In this document: piece after piece, positions 43,509 through 51,831 of the stretch
Position numbering within the stretch: the stretch's first letter is position 1
Layout: every line of letters begins with the position of its first letter
Assembly (NCBI GenBank): GCA_963619325.1
Contig: CAVEVQ010000004.1
Span: forward strand, 30,477 to 94,476
DNA: 64,000 bases
Source of the DNA: UBA1181 sp963619325
GTDB lineage: Bacteria > Bacteroidota > Bacteroidia > Bacteroidales > Paludibacteraceae
Direction: 5' to 3'
Made by a program: the position numbers and the translations under genes
Notes under the pieces: generated by a model
The model's input: the letters and a program-made list of their open reading frames with translations, nothing else
Database searches by the model: none
What the model was told of the DNA's origin: nothing

Positions 43509-44876
43509 TTGGATATCCCGTTACCTATAGTTGACTCGGTGAGTCATTGGTTTGGTGCAAATAGCGCTGAAAGTACTGAAATGTATGTGATTTTGAGTGT
43601 ACTCACTGTTTTCACCATCGTTTCTTTCATTTTTTTATCGTATATCGCCTATTTTGAGGCAGAGTTTTTTTCATTGTCTGCCAGCGAAATGGCGGAGGTG
43701 AAAATATCGAGTAATCCGAAGTTTAATCGGCTTAAGTCGTTGTCAGAGAATCCATTAAGGACATTAGGAAGCGTAATTGTGGCGCGTTATATCACGATTG
43801 CCTTTTCGTTGGTTATCGGTGTTTTCATTATCAGCACAATTTTAGAATTGACAGGCATTGGCAAGGGCTTGATATGTATCATCTCGTTGTTTGTCATGGT
43901 CAGTCTGCTGTTCATTTTCACGGAGTTCATCCCAGAGAAGATGGTGAAGAGAGAGAGTCCGTTTACTATTTGCCGGGGTGCGTCTATCGTGGCGGGGTTT
44001 GGGTGGTTTTTCCGTCCGTTTGTCAACAGGATGGTACATTCCACAGGCATAGTGGAGCGTCGTTTAGAGTCGCGCACACAGAGAAGTGCGGCCATTGACG
44101 ATATATCTGACTCTCTGAACCTCAATGGTGCAGATACAGATGAGAAGGAGATGCTTCGGGGTATGTTGGAGTTTGGAAAGACGACGGTCGACGAGATTAT
44201 GCAGCCTCGTGTCGATATTGTTGATATCGACTATGAAAGTGATTTTGAAACGGTGTTGAAGATAGTCCGCGAATCAGAATATTCTCGTCTGCCAGTCTAT
44301 TGTGATTCTATCGACTATGTCAAAGGAATCCTCTACATTAAAGATTTCTTGCAATATACAGATCAGGGGAAAGAGTTTAAGTGGCAGGAACATATTCGTG
44401 ACCCCTACTTTGTGCCAGAGCATAAAAAGATAGATGACCTTTTCAAGGAATTCCAAAAGAAGCATATTCACATGGCTATCGTTGTGGATGAGTTTGGAGG
44501 AACGGCGGGAATCGTAACGATGGAAGACATCATTGAGGTGATAGTAGGTGATATTTGTGATGAACACGATGAGGAGGAGACGCAGGTGACGCAGTTGACT
44601 AATCAGTCGTATTTATTGGATGGAAAACTTTTGTTGTCCGATTTCTATCGTATCGAAGATGTTGATAAAGAAGTATTTGAGTCTGTCGAGGGCGATGCCG
44701 ATACGTTAGCAGGTTTAATATTAGAACTTAAGGGGTATATACCGGCGAAAGGCGAAACGATAGAGGTGGAGAACTATCTCTTCGAGATTGTATCGGCAGA
44801 CAAAAGACGTATTCGAGAGGTGATTCTGACCATCAAAGAAGAAGAAAAAAGAAAAACGGAGGAGAAAAAGGCATGA
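43509..44876 (+). CDS. gldE: Gliding motility-associated protein GldE (CNNM/CBS)
   Basis: 455 residues: a DUF21/CNNM membrane domain with about four helices (25-160), a pair of CBS domains (about 200-345; IMQPRVDIVDIDYE, VDEFGGTAGIVTMED) and a CorC/HlyC-type C-terminal domain (about 360-440). The layout is that of magnesium/cobalt efflux proteins. In Bacteroidetes this copy next to gldD is called GldE and supports gliding or T9SS assembly. The start is a TTG at 43509; the next ATG is 24 codons in and would cut the polar N-terminus but keep all domains. Its stop overlaps the gldD ATG by 4 bp. Confidence 0.88.
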   Translation: MDIPLPIVDSVSHWFGANSAESTEMYVILSVLTVFTIVSFIFLSYIAYFEAEFFSLSASEMAEVKISSNPKFNRLKSLSENPLRTLGSVIVARYITIAFSLVIGVFIISTILELTGIGKGLICIISLFVMVSLLFIFTEFIPEKMVKRESPFTICRGASIVAGFGWFFRPFVNRMVHSTGIVERRLESRTQRSAAIDDISDSLNLNGADTDEKEMLRGMLEFGKTTVDEIMQPRVDIVDIDYESDFETVLKIVRESEYSRLPVYCDSIDYVKGILYIKDFLQYTDQGKEFKWQEHIRDPYFVPEHKKIDDLFKEFQKKHIHMAIVVDEFGGTAGIVTMEDIIEVIVGDICDEHDEEETQVTQLTNQSYLLDGKLLLSDFYRIEDVDKEVFESVEGDADTLAGLILELKGYIPAKGETIEVENYLFEIVSADKRRIREVILTIKEEEKRKTEEKKA

Positions 44877-45463
44877 AGCGTATGAGTATGTTGATTCGTT
44901 GTTGGTTGATGACCTTGGGATATGTTGTCATCGTAGCGTCTTGTAACAGCAGTGTGCCGAAACCTCGCGGGTATTTTCGCATTGAACTTCCTGAGAAAGA
45001 GTATGCCATGTATAGCCATGACCAGTTCCCTTGTCAGTTTGACTATCCAGAAAATGTGTCGAGTGTGCAGTTGAGTGGGTCTAATGTTGATTCTGCATGG
45101 ATCAACATTGTCTATCCGTCCTATAAAGCGAAGATTTATTGCACCTATCGCACGTTGAATGGCAATTATCAGCAACTTTCAGAAGATTCGCGCAATCTGG
45201 TTTATAAGCCCCATACCGTGAAGGCGGATGCTATTATGGAGCAGGTCTATCTCAACGACGAGCATAAAGTTTATGGTGTATTATATGAGTTGAAAGGCAA
45301 TACAGCGTCTAATATTCAGTTTGTAATGTCGGACAGCACGAAGCATTTTTTGCGAGGAGCACTTTATTTTGATGTGAACCCCAACAAAGATTCGCTCTCG
45401 CCTGTCGTAGATTATATTCGGGAAGACATTGTACGCCTTGTAGAGACGTTAGAATGGAAATAA
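44873..45463 (+). CDS. gldD: Gliding motility lipoprotein GldD
   Basis: 196 residues with a signal peptide ending in a lipobox (IVASC) and the conserved mature start PKPRGYFRIELPEKEY. I recognise it as GldD by this start and by its place directly after gldE, with ATGA overlap. The function is unclear. In Flavobacterium it is needed for gliding and T9SS function. Many Bacteroidales that do not glide keep it. It precedes gldG by 10 bp. Confidence 0.9.
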   Translation: MKRMSMLIRCWLMTLGYVVIVASCNSSVPKPRGYFRIELPEKEYAMYSHDQFPCQFDYPENVSSVQLSGSNVDSAWINIVYPSYKAKIYCTYRTLNGNYQQLSEDSRNLVYKPHTVKADAIMEQVYLNDEHKVYGVLYELKGNTASNIQFVMSDSTKHFLRGALYFDVNPNKDSLSPVVDYIREDIVRLVETLEWK

Positions 45464-45473
45464 AAAAAGAGTA

Positions 45474-47171
45474 ATGAAGAAAAGTGCGTTGATAAGGAAA
45501 ATAGGGAGAGTGGCTTTCTTTGTGGGGGTCATCGCTGTAGTGTGCGTGCTTTCAGAGAAGTTTTTCTTTCGTTTAGACTTGACATCAGAAAAAAGATACA
45601 CTTTGTCAGACAACACTAAACGGTTGTTGAGCAATTTAGACAAAGAGATAGAGGTAGTCATCTATTTGGATGGAGACCTTAACTCAGGTTTTCTTCGTCT
45701 TCGAAAGGCGACTAAGGAATTATTAGACGAGTTTGATGCCTATGCAGGAAAGCGTGTGAAGTATCAGTTTGTCAACCCATCGGCGGGTTCGACCAACGAG
45801 GAGCGCCAGAAGAAATACGAGGAATTGGAAAAAAAAGGTATGCGAGGCATAATGGTCTACGACAAAGATGCTGAGGGGGAGTCTCGTCAGAAAGTCGTTT
45901 ATCCATGGGCAGAAGTCCATTTTGGAGACAAAACGAGAACGGTGAATTTGCTGAAAAACATACCGAATAAGTCGGGAGAAGAGAACTTGAATATTTCGAT
46001 TGAATCATTGGAATATGAGGTGACGGACGTGTTGCGCATTTTGACTACCACAACAATACCCAAGGTGGCATTTTTGGAGGGACATGGTGAATTTGCCGAG
46101 CCTTTTGTCTACGATTTCACTCAGACCTTAAGTTATTACTATCAAGTAGATAGAGGAATCCTCTCGGGAACGGTTGGAGAATTGGATGGCTATGAGGCGG
46201 TGATTATCGCAGGACCAACGGAGAAGTTTTCAGAGAAAGACAAATATGTGTTAGATCAGTACATTATGAATGGAGGACGCGTGATGTGGCTGATTGATGG
46301 AGCCAGGATTTCGTTAGACAGCCTTTCGACCGCGTCGCAGACGATTGGAGTGGAGAACGATGTCAATCTGTCCGACCAATTATTCAAATATGGAGTTCGC
46401 GTAAATGCTGATCTGGTTCAAGATGTGCAGTGCGTGTTGATACCTGTCAACACGGCGCGTATGGGTGACAGTCCGAAGTACGAGCCAATGTCGTGGTATT
46501 ATTCTCCGCTTATGTTAACCGTCCCTGTCCACCCTATTTCAAAGAATCTTGCTCCAGTCAAGACAGAGTTCGTCAGTTCGCTCAATTTTGTGAATAACAG
46601 CGAACAAATACAGAAGACTCCCCTACTTGTTTCCTCTACGGGAACGCATATTCAGAATATTCCGTCCATTGTCAGCATGGACATTGTCAATGTGGAGCAG
46701 AATGGTTATTATTTCAATCAGCACAATGTGATGGTGGGTGCGGTCTTAGAAGGCATATTTCCTTCCGTCTTTACCAATAGGATGGTGCCTCAGGGCGTGT
46801 TGGGTACTACAGAGATGCGTAATGAGAGCAAACCGACGAAAATGGTAGTTGTCACGGATGGCGATGTTATACGCAACGAGGTGCAAGGAAGCGGAGCGAA
46901 AGCCAACGTTTTGCCTTTAGGGTATGATAGATATATGAATCAGAAATTTGGCAACAGCGATTTCTTGTTGAACGCGGTCAATTACCTCACCGACGATGAT
47001 GGGTGGCTGAATCTACGAGCCAGAGAGGTGCAGTTGAGGCTACTCAACAAGCCAGCGGTGATTGGTCAGCGGCGTTTTTGGCAGACGGTGAACATTGTCT
47101 TGCCATTGGTGTTTGTTGGTCTGTTCGGACTGATATTCACTTTTGTCAGGAAACGAAAATACACGAAATAA
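45474..47171 (+). CDS. gldG: Gliding motility ABC-transporter-associated protein GldG
   Basis: 565 residues: a membrane anchor (about 10-32), a large periplasmic region (FFRLDLTSEKRYTLSDNT, then IIAGPTEKFSEKDKYVLDQY) and a C-terminal membrane segment (about 538-557). This is the GldG/IFT52-like auxiliary of an ABC transporter. Normally the permease gene gldF stands directly before it. Here only 10 bp separate gldD from gldG and no gldF is present in the window. It is the last gene of the gldE-gldD-gldG operon and is followed by dnaN. Confidence 0.85.
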   Translation: MKKSALIRKIGRVAFFVGVIAVVCVLSEKFFFRLDLTSEKRYTLSDNTKRLLSNLDKEIEVVIYLDGDLNSGFLRLRKATKELLDEFDAYAGKRVKYQFVNPSAGSTNEERQKKYEELEKKGMRGIMVYDKDAEGESRQKVVYPWAEVHFGDKTRTVNLLKNIPNKSGEENLNISIESLEYEVTDVLRILTTTTIPKVAFLEGHGEFAEPFVYDFTQTLSYYYQVDRGILSGTVGELDGYEAVIIAGPTEKFSEKDKYVLDQYIMNGGRVMWLIDGARISLDSLSTASQTIGVENDVNLSDQLFKYGVRVNADLVQDVQCVLIPVNTARMGDSPKYEPMSWYYSPLMLTVPVHPISKNLAPVKTEFVSSLNFVNNSEQIQKTPLLVSSTGTHIQNIPSIVSMDIVNVEQNGYYFNQHNVMVGAVLEGIFPSVFTNRMVPQGVLGTTEMRNESKPTKMVVVTDGDVIRNEVQGSGAKANVLPLGYDRYMNQKFGNSDFLLNAVNYLTDDDGWLNLRAREVQLRLLNKPAVIGQRRFWQTVNIVLPLVFVGLFGLIFTFVRKRKYTK

Positions 47172-47276
47172 GAGGGAGCGACTGATTCCGGCATTGTTAA
47201 TAACTTGTTAGAATTTCGTTTATAATTCGTTGAAAACACACATTGAGAAAGAGACGTTTCAGAAAATTCGTTTAGT

Positions 47277-47284
47277 TACCTTTG
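47277..47284 (+). promoter_or_regulatory. -7 box for dnaN
   Basis: TACCTTTG matches TAnnTTTG, 55 bp upstream of the dnaN ATG. Confidence 0.45.
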
Positions 47285-47339
47285 CAGATAAGGGGTGAAA
47301 GTCCTTTAAAAAAAGAGAAAATAAAATAAAAGTATATAT

Positions 47340-48470
47340 ATGAATTTTTCAGTATCAAGTGCCACTCTATTGACACATTTGCAGGCGATCAGTCGTGTGA
47401 TTAATTCCAAGAACACGTTGCCTATTTTGGATAACTTCTTGTTTAATTTGCACGATGGAGTTTTGACGATTACCGCTGCCGATTTGGAGACTACAATGAC
47501 GACGACCGTAGCTTTGAATAGTTCGGAAGGTTCTGGGCTTGTGGCTTTGTCTGCGAAGATTTTGATGGACACTTTGAAAGAGTTTTCAGACGAGCCGTTG
47601 AATTTTGACATCAACGACTCTAACTATATGATGAAAATCACGTCTGTCGCCAATAATGGAAAGTACGAGTTTATTGGTCAGAATGCAGATGAGTTTCCGA
47701 AGATGCGTGATTTAGACGAGAACAACTCGCGAATTACCATACCCTCCAATGTTTTGAATATGGGTATTACGGCAACGGCATTTGCCACGAGTGAGTCGGA
47801 AACACACCCTATCATGGGCGGAATCTATTTCGATATTACCACGGAAAACATTACTTTCGTTGCCACCGATGGTCGTAAATTGGTGCGTATCAAGAGTACA
47901 TCTGCAAAGGGAGAGTCTAATAACTCTTTTGTTTTGCCTAAGAAACCTATCGCGCTTTTGAAAGCCATTCTTCCGAAAGAGTCGGGCGATGTTGAAGTGA
48001 GATTTGACTCAAAGAATGTCTACTTTAAACTGTCTGACTACCAGTTGGTATGTCGTTTGATTGAAGGTAATTATCCTAATTACAATGCGGTGATTCCGAC
48101 GAATAATCCCAATAAGGCGGTGATAGAGAGAACAGCGTTGCTCAATGCGCTTCGTCGTGTTGCTGTGTATGCGAGCCAGTCTACTAACCTTGTGAAAATG
48201 GATTTTGAGAACAACCAGCTCACTTGTTCTGCTCAGGATTTCGATTTCTCCATTTCAGCTGAAGAGAGTTTGAGTTGTAGTTACGAGGGAGAACCGATAA
48301 AGATAGGTTTCAAGTGTTCTATCATGATAGATATGTTGAACAATTTGAATTCTGATAATATTGCCATGGAAATGTCTGATCCTGCGCGCGCAGGCTTGCT
48401 TTTGCCTTTAGAGCAGAGCGAAACTGAAGATGTTTTGATGCTTTTGATGCCAATGCAGTTGGCTGACTAA
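47340..48470 (+). CDS. dnaN: DNA polymerase III beta sliding clamp
   Basis: 376 residues, three clamp domains. Typical strings are MNFSVSSATLLTHLQAI at the start, ATDGRKLVRI near 178 and the C-terminal LLPLEQSE and LLMPMQL. It forms the ring that tethers polymerases to DNA. Complete and of normal length. It is followed by a terminator hairpin at 48481-48516, then an exonuclease gene. Confidence 0.97.
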   Translation: MNFSVSSATLLTHLQAISRVINSKNTLPILDNFLFNLHDGVLTITAADLETTMTTTVALNSSEGSGLVALSAKILMDTLKEFSDEPLNFDINDSNYMMKITSVANNGKYEFIGQNADEFPKMRDLDENNSRITIPSNVLNMGITATAFATSESETHPIMGGIYFDITTENITFVATDGRKLVRIKSTSAKGESNNSFVLPKKPIALLKAILPKESGDVEVRFDSKNVYFKLSDYQLVCRLIEGNYPNYNAVIPTNNPNKAVIERTALLNALRRVAVYASQSTNLVKMDFENNQLTCSAQDFDFSISAEESLSCSYEGEPIKIGFKCSIMIDMLNNLNSDNIAMEMSDPARAGLLLPLEQSETEDVLMLLMPMQLAD

Positions 48471-48480
48471 TGATATAGCT

Positions 48481-48522
48481 AAGGACAGGTTGAAGAAATT
48501 CCTTTGACTTGTCCTTTTCTCA
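48481..48522 (+). terminator. Terminator after dnaN
   Basis: A 10-bp stem with one G-U (AAGGACAGGT against ACTTGTCCTT), then TTTTCTC. It occupies the space in which a longer exonuclease reading frame would start, so it argues for the exonuclease ATG at 48549. Confidence 0.65.
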
Positions 48523-48548
48523 TTTTTAAGGACTTAAACATTGAAAAG

Positions 48549-49334
48549 ATGGAGTTGAATTTGAAGAAGCCAATCGTTTTCTTCGATTTAGAAACTACTG
48601 GACTAAATATCGTTACAGATAGAATCATTGAGCTTTCAATGATTAAAGTGATGCCGAATGGAGATCAAGAGGTCAAAACCAGAAGAGTAAAACCCGTAGA
48701 TTTCGCAGGTGTCCAGATACCACTTTCTAAGGAGGTGATTGATTTGACACACATCACTGATGACGATTTGAAAGATCAACCAACTTTCAAAGAGATTGCG
48801 AAGTCGTTGGCTGAGTGGATAAAAGGATGTGATTTAGGTGGTTATAACTCAAATCGTTTTGATATTCCTTTGTTGGCAGAAGAGTTTATTCGTGCGGGTG
48901 TGGACATAGATTTGCGTAGAAGCAAATTTGTGGATGCGCAGGTTATCTTCAATAAGAAGGAACAGAGAACGCTTACTGCCGCATATAAGTTCTATTGCGA
49001 CAAAGACTTAGAAGGGGCACATGGAGCGCAGGCGGATATCTTGGCCACCTACGAAGTGTTGAAGGCTCAGCTTGACCGTTACCCCGACTTGAAGAATGAC
49101 ATAGACTTTTTGGCAGAGTATTCTACCCATAACAATAATGTTGATTTCGCAGGCCGTTTCGTCTACAATGACAAGAAGGAGGAGATTGTGAATTTCGGAA
49201 AGTATAAAGGAAGGAAATTGGCAGAGGTACTGCTGACTGATCCTGGGTACTATAATTGGATGATGCAGAGTGATTTTACCCTGGACACTAAGCGAATGCT
49301 CACTCAGGTGAAGATAAAATATAATATTCGATAG
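48549..49334 (+). CDS. DEDD-family 3'-5' exonuclease (DnaQ/ExoX-like)
   Basis: 261 residues. The exonuclease motif I is FFDLETTGLN near residue 12, motif II has NSNRFDIPLL near 100 and motif III has HGAQADILAT near 155. A C-terminal module (about 215-250, NFGKYKGRKLAEVL) resembles that of exodeoxyribonuclease X. It could be a stand-alone proofreading or repair exonuclease. Its place after dnaN suggests a link with replication, though a terminator stands between. It starts at ATG 48549 since a hairpin lies within the longer alternative. 10 bp to trmN6. Confidence 0.85.
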   Translation: MELNLKKPIVFFDLETTGLNIVTDRIIELSMIKVMPNGDQEVKTRRVKPVDFAGVQIPLSKEVIDLTHITDDDLKDQPTFKEIAKSLAEWIKGCDLGGYNSNRFDIPLLAEEFIRAGVDIDLRRSKFVDAQVIFNKKEQRTLTAAYKFYCDKDLEGAHGAQADILATYEVLKAQLDRYPDLKNDIDFLAEYSTHNNNVDFAGRFVYNDKKEEIVNFGKYKGRKLAEVLLTDPGYYNWMMQSDFTLDTKRMLTQVKIKYNIR

Positions 49335-49344
49335 AACGACGATT

Positions 49345-50058
49345 ATGCCTAATCCTTATTTTCAATTTAAGCAATTCATTGTATATCAGAATAATTGCGC
49401 TATGAAAGTGGGGACGGATGGCGTTTTGTTAGGAGCATGGGCAAACGTCGGAGAGTCTAAGCGTATTTTAGACATTGGGACAGGTACGGGACTACTATCA
49501 CTGATGGTTGCGCAACGCTCCTCAGCGCAAATTTTGGGGATTGAGATAGACGGGTCTGCGGCTCAACAGGCGACAGAAAATGTTGAGAGAAGTGATTGGC
49601 GAGATAGGATTCAGATTAAGAATGTCTCTTTGCAGGAGTTCGCAGCGCAGACAGATGAAAGGTTTGATTTCGTCATTAGTAACCCTCCCTACTTTAATGG
49701 ATCATTGAAGGCGGATAGTAAAGAGCGAACGATGGCGCGCCATACAGACACGCTCTCGTACGAGGTTTTGTTAAAGTCAGCTTCAATGTTACTGACGGAG
49801 GAGGGCTTTTTTGCTGTCGTTCTTCCCTATTCTGAGAAAGAAAGATTTTTTTCTATTGCATCAACGCACAATTTGTATACACATCGGGTCGTTGAGGTCT
49901 ACCCTACCCCAAAGTCAATGCCCAAACGAATTCTTGCTGAGTTTTCAAGGCAAAAGGCAGATTGCGAGGTCAAAAAGTTGGTTATTGAGAGTGCTGGTCG
50001 CCATCAGTATTCTGAGGAGTATGTGCAACTGACGAAGGACTATTATCTGAATATGTGA
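49345..50058 (+). CDS. trmN6: tRNA1(Val) adenine-37 N6-methyltransferase-like
   Basis: 237 residues, class I methyltransferase fold of the YfiC/TrmN6 group. SAM-binding motif DIGTGTGLLSLMVAQ is near 48-62, and the catalytic NPPYF for N6 of adenine is near 113. The beginning FQFKQFIVYQNNCAMKVGTDGVLLGAW is also typical. Expected to make m6A37 in a valine tRNA. Ten bp after the exonuclease gene, so probably one transcript with it. Confidence 0.88.
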   Translation: MPNPYFQFKQFIVYQNNCAMKVGTDGVLLGAWANVGESKRILDIGTGTGLLSLMVAQRSSAQILGIEIDGSAAQQATENVERSDWRDRIQIKNVSLQEFAAQTDERFDFVISNPPYFNGSLKADSKERTMARHTDTLSYEVLLKSASMLLTEEGFFAVVLPYSEKERFFSIASTHNLYTHRVVEVYPTPKSMPKRILAEFSRQKADCEVKKLVIESAGRHQYSEEYVQLTKDYYLNM

Positions 50059-50181
50059 TTCATCGACCCATTCCATTCAATTTTCTGGGGCGATAATGTT
50101 TTTGTCTTTTATAGAGTAAGACGTCTCAAACACTTATGAAAATTTTCTAATAAGTCGACGTTTATCTCCACAGTTTTTTCT

Positions 50182-50643
50182 CTACCATGTTTTGAAAGGT
50201 TTAACGGCCAGATTGGCATTGGTGTATCGTTTGTCTGCCGATACTTCTTCTCCGATCCAGGAAGGTTTTTCAAAAGGTTGGTCTTCACTTTTCAGTTCAA
50301 TTTCTGCAACGACGAGACCTTCATTGTCTCCTAAGAATTCATCGACTTCCCATACGTTGCCTGCGAAAGGGATTTTGTAGCGGTATTTTTCAATCGCTTT
50401 AGTTTTGGCAATGGTGAATAGTTTTTCGGCATCTTCCAATGGAATGTCATATTCAAATTCCATACGAGAGATGTTATGGGCTTTGCTCTTGATGGTAAGT
50501 TTCGCTTTATAGCCCTCGATGCGCACGCGAACGGTGTTTCCTCCTTTCTCGTTTAGGTAGGCTTGTTTGTAACGAACGCCGACGGCGAGGCCTTTCCATG
50601 AATTGTCTTTCAGAAGATATTTACGTTCAATTTCTATATTCAT
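50182..50643 (-). CDS. CYTH-domain triphosphate tunnel protein
   Basis: 153 residues with the family signature EIERKYLL at residues 3-10 and the acidic/basic pattern of the tunnel (KLTIKSK, EVDEFLGDNEGLVVAEIEL). Members hydrolyse tripolyphosphate or ThTP or make cAMP; in single-domain bacterial forms tripolyphosphatase is most common. A single minus-strand gene convergent with trmN6. The 123-bp gap holds no strong terminator. Confidence 0.88.
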   Translation of the reverse strand: MNIEIERKYLLKDNSWKGLAVGVRYKQAYLNEKGGNTVRVRIEGYKAKLTIKSKAHNISRMEFEYDIPLEDAEKLFTIAKTKAIEKYRYKIPFAGNVWEVDEFLGDNEGLVVAEIELKSEDQPFEKPSWIGEEVSADKRYTNANLAVKPFKTW

Positions 50644-50694
50644 TTTCCAACTTTAATAAACATCACGAAGTTAGGCATTTCATCTTTAATTTAG

Positions 50695-50702
50695 TAAATT
50701 TG
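50695..50702 (+). promoter_or_regulatory. -7 box for the Wzz-like gene
   Basis: TAAATTTG, 32 bp upstream of the ATG at 50735. Confidence 0.4.
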
Positions 50703-50734
50703 CCGACCAAACTAATTGTTTTTTGCTAAATAAT

Positions 50735-51730
50735 ATGGAGAATAAAGAGCAACAAGAAGAGATGAATATCTTTCAAGTGATGAGTCGGGTTGGACGTGCC
50801 TTTGGTGGGTTCTTCAAGTCGGTGTTGTCCTATATTGGCGAGTTTTGTCGCATGATTTACAGATATAAAATCGTTTTCCTTATCTTGTTTGTATTTGCGG
50901 TGGGAAGTCTCGCATTATATCTAAGACGAGAGTCGAAAGCGTCATATGCACAGATGCATGTTGTGATCAATGATGGCAATATGTTCGTTTATGAGAATTT
51001 GATCAATCAACTCAATGGATATTTGGTAACTCATCAGGCGGAAGGTTTGGCAGATGCACTTGGGGTTACCTCTGAATTGGCATCTAAATTGCAGGGTTTC
51101 AGATATAAACACGTTATTGATGAAAATAAAGACAGTATTGCAGATTGGGTTGATTATATGGATGCGGTGAATTGTGGCGATTCAATAGTGATGAAAAACC
51201 AGTTCATCCTTCAGGTGAGGATGACATCGCTTGATGATTGTGCTGAGGTGCAGAAAAGTTTGGTCTCTTATTTTTCTAAGAATGATTATTTAGCTTCTTT
51301 GAACATTGCACGATTGGCTTCATTGGAGGAGCGCGAATGGATGTTCCACAATGCGTTGCTCAATGTCGATAGTCTTCAGAAAGTTGATTTCTTCAGCAAA
51401 GATCCTCATTACAAGATGGAGTTTGCATCGAAAAAAGATGAAGAAAAGCCATTGTTGACGACGAAGCGGGAAATGTATTACGACCATCTGAAGAATCTCT
51501 TTGATATCAATGAGAAGATTGCTGTTGATCTTTCTGCGAATTTAGAGGTAGTTACGATTGTATCAGATTTACAACCTTGCAGGGTTTATGGTCTCGCCGA
51601 TTATTCGTATGTTATGTTCGTAAAGTCGCCTACTGGAAAGGTGATAATCGGTGTCGTTTTAGTTGTGCTTATCATCATTTTCTACGACAAAAGAAAAAGC
51701 ATTTTGAAATATTTGAAGGAGGAAGATTAA
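50735..51730 (+). CDS. Wzz-like inner-membrane protein
   Basis: 331 residues with a cytoplasmic N-terminus (about 45 residues), a membrane segment near 46-65, a large periplasmic region of about 225 residues and a second membrane segment near 297-317 followed by a short basic tail. This two-helix topology is that of polysaccharide chain-length regulators (Wzz). The motif SPTGKVIIGVVLVVLI before the last helix fits. No kinase or polymer-synthesis genes are nearby, so a role outside polysaccharide export is possible. The ATG at 50735 is used instead of the upstream TTG. Single gene. Confidence 0.65.
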   Translation: MENKEQQEEMNIFQVMSRVGRAFGGFFKSVLSYIGEFCRMIYRYKIVFLILFVFAVGSLALYLRRESKASYAQMHVVINDGNMFVYENLINQLNGYLVTHQAEGLADALGVTSELASKLQGFRYKHVIDENKDSIADWVDYMDAVNCGDSIVMKNQFILQVRMTSLDDCAEVQKSLVSYFSKNDYLASLNIARLASLEEREWMFHNALLNVDSLQKVDFFSKDPHYKMEFASKKDEEKPLLTTKREMYYDHLKNLFDINEKIAVDLSANLEVVTIVSDLQPCRVYGLADYSYVMFVKSPTGKVIIGVVLVVLIIIFYDKRKSILKYLKEED

Positions 51731-51770
51731 AGAACGCCACGAGTGTAAACGTATATAACAGAAAAGGTAT

Positions 51771-51803
51771 AAGGGGGGGATGTGTCTATGATGCATCCCC
51801 TTT
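51771..51803. terminator. Hairpin between Wzz-like and helicase genes
   Basis: AAGGGGGGGATG pairs with CATCCCCTTT across a short loop in the convergent gap. Confidence 0.55.
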
Positions 51804-51831
51804 GGCATTTCTGACCTCTGTTGAGGCTACT

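Noticed and set aside
48504..48548. N-terminal extension of the exonuclease from a TTG.
   Set aside because: The extension overlaps the dnaN terminator hairpin, and the ATG at 48549 directly precedes the family start.
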